A stretch of 64,000 nucleotides of DNA from Prochlorococcus sp. AG-347-K17 (GCA_003281385.1 QCCE01000001.1:62001-126000); one strand, 5' to 3'; counted from the stretch's first letter, positions 15,714 through 24,073 are shown. The notes: generated by a model from the letters alone, not told the origin. Program-made: numbers and translations.

Positions 15714-17825
15714 CTAGTTTGGAACAATTATTACTGAGCATGCTTTTAATTCCGGTTGTTTTGATATCGGGCATGATTTTTCATGCATCAAAGAGTTTAC
15801 TTCACACATATTTTTTTGACTAAAACCCCAATGCATTGGTAAAAAAACCGTGCCTGCTTTAATTTTGTCAGTAATCTGAACTTTTGCTTGAACTTCCCCT
15901 CTTTTAGATTTAATTTTTACTATTTCATCATTTTTGATTTTTAAAGATAAAGCATCTTTAGAATTAATTTCCAATAACGGTTCTGGATTCTTTTTTGTAA
16001 GTTTTTGAACTTTAGAAGTTCTTGTCATTGTATGCCATTGACTTAGATATCTTCCAATTGTCAAAATTAGTGGGAACTCATCTGAAGGGGGTTCAGCCAA
16101 CCCAATAGGATCATCAATACAAAAATTTGCTTTGCCAGTCTCAGTTGGGAAATAACCATCTTCATATAATCTTTTTGAAGATGTACTAGGGACGCTGCCT
16201 TTAGGATAAGGCCATTGTTGAGGACCATGATTTTTTAATAATTGATATGATAATCCGCTCATATCGCATAATCTTTTTGTAGTAGTTTTTAAAAATTCAT
16301 CATAAACTTCTGATGAAGATTCATATTCAAATTGTTTGAAATAGCCTATCTTCTGTCCTAATTCAGCAAATATTTGCCAATCTGGTTTTGAATTTTTATT
16401 CGAGTCTCTGAAAGAGGGGCAAAGGGTTACTCTTCTTTCTGAATTTGTCATAACACCATCTTTTTCGCTCCATTGAGCTGCGGGCAATACTAGATGAGCA
16501 TATTTAATTGATTCACTTTGTTCATAAGATTCGTTGAGGATAATTAAAGGACATTTTAAAAGTGCTTTTTTTACAAAGTTTAAATTAGGCATGCTAACCA
16601 AAGGGTTAGTAGCTGCAATCCACCAAATTTTCACAGATCCTTTTTTTATAGCTTCTATTTGTTCAAATGCAGATAGACCCTGTTTTGCAGATATCTTTCC
16701 CTCAGGGAACCCCCAAATTTTTTCGATTTCATTCCTATCTATTTTATTTTTTACAAACCTATATCCTGGAAGAAGGTGCGATAGTCCTCCTGCTTCTCTC
16801 CCACCCATAGCGTTTGGTTGGCCAGTTAAGGAAAAAGGACCAGAACCTTCTTTGCCTATTTGGCCGGTCATTAGATGAAGATTTATTAGCCCATTTACTG
16901 CTGCTGTACCCTCTTGCCTTTGATTCAAACCCATCGACCAAAGACTTAGAACATTTTTGCTTTCTCCCCATAATTTTGCAATATCAATAATTGTTTTCTC
17001 GGATATATTGCAAATTTCACTTATTTTTTTTAAATCCCATTTTTGTATATGTTTTACAAAATCAAAATAGCTTTCTGTCGACTTATCAATGAAATTTTGA
17101 TCAGTTAATTGATTCTTATAAAGATAATTCGCAATCCCAATAAATAAAAATAGATCTGTTCCAGAAGAAATTTGTAAGTAAAAATCTGCTATGGATGAAG
17201 TTTCAGTTTCTCTTGGATCAATTACTATTACTTTTAAATTATCATTTACATTTCTTTTACGTTTTTTAATTCGATCAAAAAGAACGGGATGACATTCTGC
17301 AGTATTTGTCCCTATTAATAAAATTAAAGAGCAATGATCAATATCTTCATAACAACAAGGTGGTCCATCAGAGCCAAAACTTCTGTTATATCCAGCTACT
17401 GCTGAGCTCATACATAGTCTTGAATTAGCATCAAAATTATTTGTGCCGATTGCTCCCTTGAGAAGCTTTTGTGCTACGTAATAATCTTCAGTATGAAATT
17501 GACCTGAGCCATACATAGCTATTGAATCAGGTCCATAATTTTTTATAGAACTCAAAATATTCTCTTTCAGAATTTCGTATGATTCGTCCCAGGAAATTTC
17601 TTTAAATTCTTCATTTAAATTTTCCCTATAAAGTGGTTCTTTTAATCTCCCGTCTTTTAAAGTCTCACATACTGTTGCTCCTTTTACGCACAATTTACCT
17701 TGAGTTGAAGGACTATCCCTATCTCCACTTACTAACCATTTATCATCAGAAACCAAACTTTTAGGCTTCATTTTTAAACCACAGCCAACACCGCAATATG
17801 GGCATTGACTTTTAGTAAAATTCAT
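15714..17825 (-). CDS. narB: Ferredoxin-dependent assimilatory nitrate reductase NarB
   Basis: A 703-aa molybdenum enzyme that reduces nitrate to nitrite. The N-terminal [4Fe-4S] cluster is bound by C8, C11, C15 and C46 (CPYCGVGC and GKLCVKG). The Mo-bis-MGD region follows, including NSRLCMSSAV with the probable Mo ligand Cys, VIVIDPRETETS, and the C-terminal dinucleotide-binding FPLILTIGRYLSQWHTMTRT. Length is normal for cyanobacterial NarB. napA lies 35 bp upstream on the same strand, so napA-narB form an operon driven by the NtcA site at 19471-19484. Confidence 0.96.
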   Translation of the reverse strand: MNFTKSQCPYCGVGCGLKMKPKSLVSDDKWLVSGDRDSPSTQGKLCVKGATVCETLKDGRLKEPLYRENLNEEFKEISWDESYEILKENILSSIKNYGPDSIAMYGSGQFHTEDYYVAQKLLKGAIGTNNFDANSRLCMSSAVAGYNRSFGSDGPPCCYEDIDHCSLILLIGTNTAECHPVLFDRIKKRKRNVNDNLKVIVIDPRETETSSIADFYLQISSGTDLFLFIGIANYLYKNQLTDQNFIDKSTESYFDFVKHIQKWDLKKISEICNISEKTIIDIAKLWGESKNVLSLWSMGLNQRQEGTAAVNGLINLHLMTGQIGKEGSGPFSLTGQPNAMGGREAGGLSHLLPGYRFVKNKIDRNEIEKIWGFPEGKISAKQGLSAFEQIEAIKKGSVKIWWIAATNPLVSMPNLNFVKKALLKCPLIILNESYEQSESIKYAHLVLPAAQWSEKDGVMTNSERRVTLCPSFRDSNKNSKPDWQIFAELGQKIGYFKQFEYESSSEVYDEFLKTTTKRLCDMSGLSYQLLKNHGPQQWPYPKGSVPSTSSKRLYEDGYFPTETGKANFCIDDPIGLAEPPSDEFPLILTIGRYLSQWHTMTRTSKVQKLTKKNPEPLLEINSKDALSLKIKNDEIVKIKSKRGEVQAKVQITDKIKAGTVFLPMHWGFSQKNMCEVNSLMHEKSCPISKQPELKACSVIIVPN

Positions 17826-17860
17826 AAAATTTCTTTTATAAATATCTAAATAGTTATTGG

Positions 17861-19414
17861 TTAAACATAATTTTCAGCTTTTTCGCCTTCATAAGCATCC
17901 GCGAATGATCCTTGAGGTTCCTTTAAAAAGAAATAACAGAAGAATCCAACTATTAATCCTGCTATACCTAAAACTTGGAAGAAGGCACTATTTGAAGCAG
18001 CAATTATTTCTGGAGAAGGATCTTTACCTCCACCCATCCATAAAGGTAAAAGGCTATAAATATTTAAATAAGTTACCGCACCAACATTTCCATAAGCCCC
18101 AACCAATCCAGCTATTTGTCCTGTTACTCTTTTTTTAACTAAGGGAACTAAAGCAAAAGTTGAACCTTCTCCTGATTGTACAAAAAATGAACAAAGCATC
18201 GTTAAAAATACAGCCATAAGAATTCCTGCTGATCCTGTAAAAGTTCCAGGTTTTATTAAAGACATCAATAGATATCCAAACCCTAATCCCATGGTTAGGA
18301 ATCCCATTGTATTTTTTCTATTGCCTGTTCTGTCAGATATCAATCCTCCGGCAGGTCTAGCTATTAAATTCACAAATGCATAACATGATGCAAGAATTCC
18401 GGCTACAGCTTTAGGTAAATCAAATGTAAATTCAAAGAAACTAGGAAGCATTGAAACTACTGCCAATTCTGATCCAAAATTTACGATGTAAGTTAATTCC
18501 AAGATCGCTACTTGTTTGAATTCATATTTATCTTCTTTAGGATAAATTTTAGTTCCATTTAATAATTCAATATTCGTTCTTATAATTCCCCAAGTTTGGA
18601 AAACAAACCAAGCTAAAACTGCGATTAAGGCTATTGGATAAGTAGATGAAGTAAGGAAACCTACTTTTTGGAGTCTCCAACATAGGACTGAAAGAATTGC
18701 TGCGAATGGGACATTCATTCCAATTAAACCCCAGAAATCTCTTATGCTCGTTACTTCTAAACCAGCTGTTTTTGCAGGCCTTTGATAAGGTTTTCCTGGA
18801 GGTGTATCAGTCACACTAAAGAAATAAATAATTCCATAAACGAAAGAAATAATTCCTGTAAGAGCAATAGCTCCCCTCCAATTAAGTACAGCTCCAGTAG
18901 GTAATTCAAACCCTCCTGAAAAAGACAAGAATCCAGCTACGGCAACAAGAGAAAGAGCAGAAAAAGCAGATCCAAAATTTCCCCATCCTCCATATATTCC
19001 CTCAGCCAAACCAATTTCTTTCGGAGGGAACCACTCAGATACCATTCTTATTCCGATAACAAAACCTGCTCCTACTATTGATAAAAGCAATCTCGCAATA
19101 ACAAGTTGATTAAAGTCTTGAGCACTAGCAAATAATAAACATGGCACGACAGAAAATATCAAAATTGTTGAGTAAGTTTTTCTTGGGCCAAATTTATCCA
19201 GTAACATTCCAATCAAAACTCTTGCAGGGATAGTCAAAGCGACATTACATATTGCTACTGTTCTAATTTGAGCAACAGATAAACCTAAATCGGCTTTAAC
19301 AGTAGTTGCAAGAGGTGCAAGGTTAAACCAAACAACAAAAGTAAGGAAAAAGGCAAACCAGGTGAGGTGAAGAGTTCTATATCTGCCATTTAAAGACCAA
19401 ACGTCACTTAACAT
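17861..19414 (-). CDS. napA: Nitrate/nitrite MFS permease NapA (NrtP)
   Basis: A 517-aa major facilitator permease with about 12 helices that imports nitrate and nitrite. The nitrate-porter signatures are present in both halves: GIYGGWGNFGSAFSAL in TM5 and GLVGAYGNVGAVTYL in TM11. The MFS loop LDKFGPRKTY follows TM2. Marine picocyanobacteria use this permease, named napA or nrtP, instead of the NrtABCD ABC system. It is first gene of the napA-narB operon, with a perfect NtcA box 57 bp upstream of the ATG and a -10 at the expected spacing. Confidence 0.94.
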   Translation of the reverse strand: MLSDVWSLNGRYRTLHLTWFAFFLTFVVWFNLAPLATTVKADLGLSVAQIRTVAICNVALTIPARVLIGMLLDKFGPRKTYSTILIFSVVPCLLFASAQDFNQLVIARLLLSIVGAGFVIGIRMVSEWFPPKEIGLAEGIYGGWGNFGSAFSALSLVAVAGFLSFSGGFELPTGAVLNWRGAIALTGIISFVYGIIYFFSVTDTPPGKPYQRPAKTAGLEVTSIRDFWGLIGMNVPFAAILSVLCWRLQKVGFLTSSTYPIALIAVLAWFVFQTWGIIRTNIELLNGTKIYPKEDKYEFKQVAILELTYIVNFGSELAVVSMLPSFFEFTFDLPKAVAGILASCYAFVNLIARPAGGLISDRTGNRKNTMGFLTMGLGFGYLLMSLIKPGTFTGSAGILMAVFLTMLCSFFVQSGEGSTFALVPLVKKRVTGQIAGLVGAYGNVGAVTYLNIYSLLPLWMGGGKDPSPEIIAASNSAFFQVLGIAGLIVGFFCYFFLKEPQGSFADAYEGEKAENYV

Positions 19415-19442
19415 GAAAATTTTTCGAGATTATTTTTAAGCA

Positions 19443-19484
19443 ATTTATATTTCGATCAATGCATTCATTTGTATTATTTAATAC
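19443..19484 (-). promoter_or_regulatory. NtcA-dependent promoter of napA-narB
   Basis: A perfect, palindromic NtcA box, GTA-N8-TAC, lies at 19471-19484. A minus-strand -10 element TATAAAT (19449-19443) follows after 21 bp. This is the arrangement of class II NtcA-activated promoters, where the box replaces the -35. It predicts activation under nitrogen limitation. Confidence 0.85.
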
Positions 19485-19584
19485 GAAATCTAGTTTTTAA
19501 GAAATGCAACTTTTTTAAAAGGCTAGAATTAATAGTCAGCACTGATAAAATCAAAATTGGGGAAAATTAGTAATCTGATTATTG

Positions 19585-19598
19585 GTATTATCCGATAC
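19585..19598 (+). promoter_or_regulatory. Second NtcA box, upstream of mobA
   Basis: GTA-TTATCCGA-TAC matches the NtcA consensus exactly and ends 33 bp before the mobA ATG. A clear -10 is not obvious; TATTGC at about 19620 is the best candidate, which would give a very short leader. It could serve mobA-moaA. Confidence 0.65.
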
Positions 19599-19631
19599 AT
19601 TAAATACTCGTGGAAAAATATTGCCTAAGTT

Positions 19632-20237
19632 ATGGAAATAAAACTTAAAAAATTTAAAGCATTCATTTTGGCTGGTGGCAAGAGTTCAAGGATGGGATCT
19701 GATAAAGCACTAATTAAACATCATGAAGGAGGAAATTGGCTGACTCACAAAATAAAAATATTAAATAACCTTAATTTAGAAACTTTTGTAATAACAAATT
19801 ATAGTTCTCATTTAAAGGAAGTTGATAAAAGCAATAATGTTGAGTTTATTTCAGATGCACAACCCTTTGATGGACCATTAACTTGTATAGAACAAATTTT
19901 TTCATCTTTTAAAAAAACTACTAAAAATATCCTAATTGTCCCAGTCGATATGCCTAATTTGAATACAAAATTAATTTATTCACTTTTTAAATCATGGGAA
20001 GAAAATCAAAATTTTGCGTTAATATCCCATGATGGAATTTTTGCACAACCATTATTCGGAATTTATCCCATCAATGAAGAAAATCATTTTAAATTAAAAA
20101 AAAAGTTATCCTCTGGGAAGAAAAATTTTCTCGGATGGGTTGATCAAATTCCCCATAAATATTTCTATGCAAAAAATGGAGATTTAATTAATATAAATTC
20201 CAAGAGAGAATTCTTAGATATGAATAATGGGATTTAA
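19632..20237 (+). CDS. mobA: Molybdenum cofactor guanylyltransferase MobA
   Basis: A 201-aa protein that attaches GMP to Mo-molybdopterin, making the bis-MGD form NarB needs. The N-terminal nucleotide-binding motif ILAGGKSSRMGSDKALI is textbook. NILIVPVDMPNL carries the metal-binding Asp, and AQPLFGIYPI is also typical. The 3' end overlaps moaA by 11 bp, so the two are co-translated. It is divergent from napA across a region with two NtcA boxes. Confidence 0.93.
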   Translation: MEIKLKKFKAFILAGGKSSRMGSDKALIKHHEGGNWLTHKIKILNNLNLETFVITNYSSHLKEVDKSNNVEFISDAQPFDGPLTCIEQIFSSFKKTTKNILIVPVDMPNLNTKLIYSLFKSWEENQNFALISHDGIFAQPLFGIYPINEENHFKLKKKLSSGKKNFLGWVDQIPHKYFYAKNGDLININSKREFLDMNNGI

Positions 20238-21288
20238 GCAATTGGAGGATAAAAGAAAAAGAAAGTTAAAAGTTTTAAGGTTATCTCTTAAACAAAATTG
20301 CAATTTTTCGTGTATTTACTGTAAGCCTGAGAACTATAGTTTGGATGTTTTAAATATTGAACAATTTAAAAAGTTAATTTTAGTCAGTTGTCGATTAGGG
20401 GTAAATTCTTTAAGAATCACTGGAGGAGAACCTTTATTGAGTTCTCAATTAGATGAACTTCTTTATGAAATTAAATCGCAAAGATTAGAAGAATCAAATC
20501 CAGTAGCTAATTTACAGGATATTTCTCTAACCACAAATGGATATTTGCTCTCTAAGAAAAAAGCTAATGAGCTTTTTAAAAATGGTTTAGACCGCATAAC
20601 AGTAAGTTTAGATGCGATTGATCCTTATATTTTTTCAAAAATGATTGGAGAGGAAAATAAAATTATTGGCAAAGAAAAATTATTTACTGTCCTTGAAGGA
20701 ATAGATCATGCAATTAATGCTGGATTTAATCCAAAGGCGGGGAAATTAAAAATAAATGCAGTTATAAAAAAAGAGATTAATGATAATCAAATTTTTGAAT
20801 TAGTTGATTTTGCAAAAAAAAGGTCTATGGAAATTCGTTTCATTGAGTATATGGACGTAGGGATATCTAATAATTGGCAGCCATCAGATGTTTTTTTCTC
20901 TGAAAGAATTATTAGGCTATTAAAGAAGAAACATCGATTAAAAGACTACGGAAGAAAAGAGGGACAAACTGCTAATAGATGGTACATGAGTGATTCAAAT
21001 AGTTTTGTAAGTACAATCTCTTCAATAAGTAATCCTTTTTGTTCAGACTGTAACAGATTGAGGATAACTAGCGATGGTTATGCTTATAAATGTCTTTTTT
21101 CTAATGAAGGTATAAATCTAAACCCATGGTTGTCTATACCAATTAATCTCCATGAATTGGAAAATAAAATCAAGAGCATTTGGGAAGCTAGAGAAGATAA
21201 CTATAGTGAAGATCGATTTAAAGTATTAGAGAAAACAACTGACAAAAATCAAAAAATTCATCCATCAATGTCATATCTTGGGGGATAA
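20227..21288 (+). CDS. moaA: GTP 3',8-cyclase MoaA (radical SAM)
   Basis: A 353-aa radical SAM enzyme that performs the first step of molybdopterin synthesis from GTP. The N-terminal SAM cluster Cys are in NCNFSCIYCKPE (CX3CX2C). The C-terminal second [4Fe-4S] cluster Cys are in NPFCSDCNRLRIT and CLFSNEG. RITGGEPLL is the SAM-binding GGE motif. It overlaps mobA by 11 bp. The usual C-terminal Gly-Gly is present (MSYLGG). Confidence 0.95.
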   Translation: MGFKQLEDKRKRKLKVLRLSLKQNCNFSCIYCKPENYSLDVLNIEQFKKLILVSCRLGVNSLRITGGEPLLSSQLDELLYEIKSQRLEESNPVANLQDISLTTNGYLLSKKKANELFKNGLDRITVSLDAIDPYIFSKMIGEENKIIGKEKLFTVLEGIDHAINAGFNPKAGKLKINAVIKKEINDNQIFELVDFAKKRSMEIRFIEYMDVGISNNWQPSDVFFSERIIRLLKKKHRLKDYGRKEGQTANRWYMSDSNSFVSTISSISNPFCSDCNRLRITSDGYAYKCLFSNEGINLNPWLSIPINLHELENKIKSIWEAREDNYSEDRFKVLEKTTDKNQKIHPSMSYLGG

Positions 21289-21362
21289 AAAATTATTTTG
21301 TATAAATAACAACATCATATATTCTTAATTTGAGGGAAATTAATTTAATTTTATATTCTTGG

Positions 21363-21503
21363 ATGCGTTTAGCGATCTTACTTGGTTTTATTTTTGGGGT
21401 AACTCACGGAACTGTTGTTTCCGAAAGTTATTCTGCAAACAAATATGAAAATAATCAATTATTTTTTACACAAAAAAATTCAACTATATTTTCTTCACTT
21501 TAA
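21363..21503 (+). CDS. Small exported peptide, 46 aa
   Basis: ATG at 21363 to TAA at 21501-21503. It has a hydrophobic N-terminus (MRLAILLGFIFGVTHGTVVS) like a signal peptide, then a polar Asn/Ser-rich tail. No family is recognised. It lies between moaA and the riboswitch-like element and is called from its form only. Confidence 0.4.
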   Translation: MRLAILLGFIFGVTHGTVVSESYSANKYENNQLFFTQKNSTIFSSL

Positions 21504-21580
21504 AATTCAATTTCTTATTTTTTAATAAGTTTTGTATTGCCATTAACATCTTGTAAATTAAATTATACTTATAGTTAAAA

Positions 21581-21655
21581 TGTAGCGTAGACTACATAAA
21601 CGTTCATCTCGTTTTACGAGCCGCATTAAGATTGAAGCCAAGGAACGGGGACTTC
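21581..21655 (+). ncRNA. Glutamine riboswitch-like / downstream-peptide RNA leader (second copy)
   Basis: A hairpin TGTAG...CTACA (21581-21596) precedes CGTTCA (21601-21606), then a perfect hairpin CTCGT-ttt-ACGAG (21608-21620), CCGCATTAAG and AAGGAACGGGG (21640-21650). CGTTC (21601-21605) pairs with GAACG (21643-21647) as P1. The order of blocks matches the element at 1619-1680 and the glnA/downstream-peptide family. The GUAGG block is degenerate here (ATTAAG), so this may be a variant. It directly precedes the ORF at 21664. Confidence 0.6.
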
Positions 21656-21663
21656 AGTCAAAA

Positions 21664-21993
21664 ATGAAATTTAGTCACATAACTATTATGTCTAATAACG
21701 TATCTACCTCAGTAAGCAGTAACAATATTACTGCTGTATTTGCAGGTTTTCTTGGAGCATTTATTGTTGGTTCTCTTGGAGTCCAACTTGTAAGAATCCA
21801 AAAGCCTTCTTTTCAATCTCAACCATTAAAAGTTCAACCAGTTATCGTTCATCAATCAACTTTATGGGCAGCTTTAGGAGAACAAGATACTCCTATTGTT
21901 AAAAATAAAGTTTCTAATGCAAAAACTACAGGAATTGTCCCTGTCATAGGTTCTGAAGCAACTCTTTGGGCTCCTCTAGGTTTAGGTAATTAG
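21664..21993 (+). CDS. Single-span membrane protein behind riboswitch-like leader, 109 aa
   Basis: One transmembrane helix (about residues 22-43, NITAVFAGFLGAFIVGSLGV) is followed by a soluble tail with two similar units, HQSTLWAALGEQDTP and GSEATLWAPLGLGN. These share (S/A)TLWA(A/P)LG and may bind a partner. The start could be the ATG at 21664, closest to the leader, or the ATG at 21688 (MSNNVSTS, 101 aa). A strong terminator follows, so it is a single-gene transcript controlled by the upstream RNA. Family unknown. Confidence 0.6.
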   Translation: MKFSHITIMSNNVSTSVSSNNITAVFAGFLGAFIVGSLGVQLVRIQKPSFQSQPLKVQPVIVHQSTLWAALGEQDTPIVKNKVSNAKTTGIVPVIGSEATLWAPLGLGN

Positions 21994-22016
21994 TAAATTA
22001 GGTCTTTTAATAAACC

Positions 22017-22044
22017 GAAGGGGGTTTTTAACCCCCTTTTTTTT
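22017..22044 (+). terminator. Rho-independent terminator
   Basis: GGGGG-TTTTTAA-CCCCC (22020-22036) followed by eight T. It ends the riboswitch-controlled gene at 21664-21993. Confidence 0.9.
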
Positions 22045-22294
22045 ATTAATTGCATTAAAAAGATGATTGAAAATTTTCAATCCAATTCATGGATAACTAT
22101 AAATTAAATCAGGGTTTGAAAACAATGTAATCGTAGATACCAACAGCTTTTTTATTAATTGATTATAAATTAAAAGCACGAGTTAACCCGTTCAAATTTG
22201 TTGACTCTGAGGTTTTAACCGTTGACTCCTTATCTACTTCTAGTGGTGACTCGCTAGTTTCAAGATTCAAAAATGGTATTTATATATTTAAATT

Positions 22295-22432
22295 ATGGAA
22301 AAAAAAATCGCAAAGAAATACACTGATCTTATAGCTCAGGCTAATAATTCAACTGGCAGAAAAGAAGCTTTGTCATTGATTAAAAAAGCAACAAAATTAA
22401 AAACCAAACTTGATCAATACGAAATGATGTAG
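22295..22432 (+). CDS. 45-aa GRKE-motif microprotein (copy 2)
   Basis: ATG at 22295 to TAG at 22430-22432, encoding MEKKIAKKYTDLIAQANNST then GRKEALSLIKKATKLK. It shares the KKY...Q..N...GRKE..SL(I/L)KKA pattern with the 44-aa protein at 2432-2566. It is a small helical cytosolic protein of unknown role. The upstream region holds direct GTTGACTC repeats at 22200 and 22221. Confidence 0.58.
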   Translation: MEKKIAKKYTDLIAQANNSTGRKEALSLIKKATKLKTKLDQYEMM

Positions 22433-22546
22433 TCTCTTACAAATCTACAGGATATTCAAGATGAGGTAGAAACTAGTTCCTTTTTTTTTATCCTGCTATA
22501 AAAAATACTAAGAGATTATTTAACTTCTCTGCTTTAATAAAATATC

Positions 22547-22837
22547 GTGGAATTAACTGAGCTAATTAAGGATTACGTTGCTACAGAATTATTATCAAGT
22601 ATTGAAATTGATTTTCTTGAAGGAGAATTATGGGAAACCACTCAACATATTGCAGAAATAAATACAGTTATCAAAGCTCCAAAAAATATATGCAAGAAAT
22701 TGGGACTAGATGAAAAATCTTGCTGGCAATTATGTTGTGCAGCCGTTCTTGACTCCTCAAGACCATTAAAAAATGGACAAAATAGAGTAGATGATTTTAA
22801 AAAATTAATTAATCGATATGAAATTAGCTACATATAA
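22547..22837 (+). CDS. Conserved hypothetical protein, 96 aa (paralogue of 4184-4483)
   Basis: The GTG start at 22547-22549 gives MELTELIKDYVATELL.... The core IKAPKNICKKLGLDEKSCWQ then LCCAAVLDSSRPL aligns by eye with the 4184-4483 product. Both have the 'AP..IC..L.L....(C/Y)W..C.A..LD' pattern, so they form one family of unknown function. It is soluble and Cys-containing (four Cys in the core). It leads a tightly spaced run: the next gene starts 12 bp later. Confidence 0.6.
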   Translation: MELTELIKDYVATELLSSIEIDFLEGELWETTQHIAEINTVIKAPKNICKKLGLDEKSCWQLCCAAVLDSSRPLKNGQNRVDDFKKLINRYEISYI

Positions 22838-22849
22838 ACTAAAGACTCA

Positions 22850-23146
22850 ATGATACGTTTACTTATTGCATCAATTCTTTTTTTTACTCCACTAGGAGGT
22901 TTTGCTGATGAAAAGCAAAGAGAAATTGAGAATGAAGCTATAAATCTTGTTATTAAAAAATATGGAAAAGGCCTAGAAAATAGATTAAAAGGAACGGGAG
23001 TAACTCCCAGTTATCGAAGTTGGTATGAAAATGATTGTTTTGTAAGTATTGCAGCAGGTACATTCCAAGAAGATACTTGGTCGGCAATGAAGTGGTTTAG
23101 CGTTAATGTCTGTTCTGAATCATCTGAAATAATGGAAAGTGAATGA
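22850..23146 (+). CDS. Small secreted protein, 98 aa
   Basis: A classic signal peptide (MIRLLIASILFFTPLGGFA, cut before DEKQR) is followed by a soluble domain with two Cys (NDCFVSI and VNVCSES) that may form a periplasmic disulphide. No enzyme motif is seen. Its stop overlaps the start of the amidotransferase gene (ATGA), so the two are translationally coupled, though any shared role is unclear. Confidence 0.6.
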   Translation: MIRLLIASILFFTPLGGFADEKQREIENEAINLVIKKYGKGLENRLKGTGVTPSYRSWYENDCFVSIAAGTFQEDTWSAMKWFSVNVCSESSEIMESE

Positions 23147-23880
23147 AGGAAATAAAACGCCTATTAGTTTTGCAGCATTTAGAAATAGAGGGGCCTGGTC
23201 TTTTTGAACAATTTGCTAAAGAAAGAGATTTAAAAATAGAAATTATTCGTTTAGATAATAAAAATGCTCTGCCGCAAACAAAAAAAGGTGACTTAATTTT
23301 AATTATGGGTGGACCAATGGGTGTTAAAGATATTGGGAGCGAAAAATATCCATGGCTTAAGTTAGAAAGAGACTTTATAAAAAAAGAATTAGAAAATGAG
23401 AGACCTATAGTCGGTGTTTGCTTAGGTGCACAGTTGCTTGCGAGTGCTGCTGGGGGAGATGTAGAAATTCTTAAATATGGATCACCTCCAAAAGCATTAC
23501 CAGAAATTGGATGGTCTCAAATTTTTATAGACAAATCGAATAAAGACTTTAAAGCACTGTTTGAAGACCCTTTTCACGTACTACATTGGCATGAAGATAG
23601 GATTTTATTACCTAATATTGCAGTACTCATTGCTAGTAGTGCACGTTGTAAAGAACAGTTTTTTAGGATTGGTAATTTTGCTTACGGATTACAATTCCAT
23701 ATAGAGACGACGGAGGGAATGATAAATAATTGGATTAAAAAAGATAAAGAGTTTGTCCTTAAAGGATTAGGCTTAAATGGTAAGGAAATTTTAAAAGAAG
23801 AGAATAAAAAATATATTGATAAAACTTTTTCAAAAAGAAAGCTTCTAATAAGTAAATTATTTGAATTATTAGATAATTAA
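23143..23880 (+). CDS. Class I glutamine amidotransferase-like protein
   Basis: A 245-aa single-domain GATase1 protein. The nucleophile Cys is in the elbow RPIVGVCLGAQLLASAAGG, the oxyanion region is LILMGGPMGV-like (LIMGGPMGV), and the catalytic His-x-Glu is in YGLQFHIETTE. Stand-alone GATases of this type (GMP synthase-like domain) hydrolyse glutamine or act on gamma-glutamyl substrates. The acceptor is unknown because no synthetase partner is adjacent. It is coupled by a 4-bp overlap to the secreted protein upstream. A terminator follows. Confidence 0.85.
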   Translation: MKEIKRLLVLQHLEIEGPGLFEQFAKERDLKIEIIRLDNKNALPQTKKGDLILIMGGPMGVKDIGSEKYPWLKLERDFIKKELENERPIVGVCLGAQLLASAAGGDVEILKYGSPPKALPEIGWSQIFIDKSNKDFKALFEDPFHVLHWHEDRILLPNIAVLIASSARCKEQFFRIGNFAYGLQFHIETTEGMINNWIKKDKEFVLKGLGLNGKEILKEENKKYIDKTFSKRKLLISKLFELLDN

Positions 23881-23895
23881 AAAGGGCATAATCCA

Positions 23896-23930
23896 GTAAA
23901 AAAGGGCTTGATAAAGCCCTGAAAAAATTT
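23896..23930 (-). terminator. Bidirectional terminator between amidotransferase and hli genes
   Basis: AGGGCTT (23903-23909) pairs with AAGCCCT (23914-23920). The T run is stronger on the minus strand, so it best serves the hli gene at 23945-24073, and may also stop the amidotransferase transcript. Confidence 0.75.
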
Positions 23931-23944
23931 AAAAAGGATTTTTA

Positions 23945-24073
23945 TTAGAAAATACCTGGAAGAATTTGACCAGTAAAATAGTAGGCTCCTACAAGAGCAA
24001 ACATACCAAGCATTGCTGCTTTACCATTAAGCTTTTCAGCTTTTTCGGTCATGATTTTTTTTGCGAATTCCAT
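23945..24073 (-). CDS. hli: High light-inducible protein (hli)
   Basis: ATG at 24071-24073, 42 aa. The single chlorophyll-binding helix has the Hlip signature EKLNGKAAMLGMFALVGAYY then FTGQILPGIF, i.e. E...NG..AM.G with the Glu and Asn chlorophyll ligands. Hlips sit in the thylakoid and protect photosystems and nascent chlorophyll proteins under stress. It is divergent from the hli cluster that starts at 24378, with 304 bp between. The terminator at 23896-23930 follows. Confidence 0.9.
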   Translation of the reverse strand: MEFAKKIMTEKAEKLNGKAAMLGMFALVGAYYFTGQILPGIF

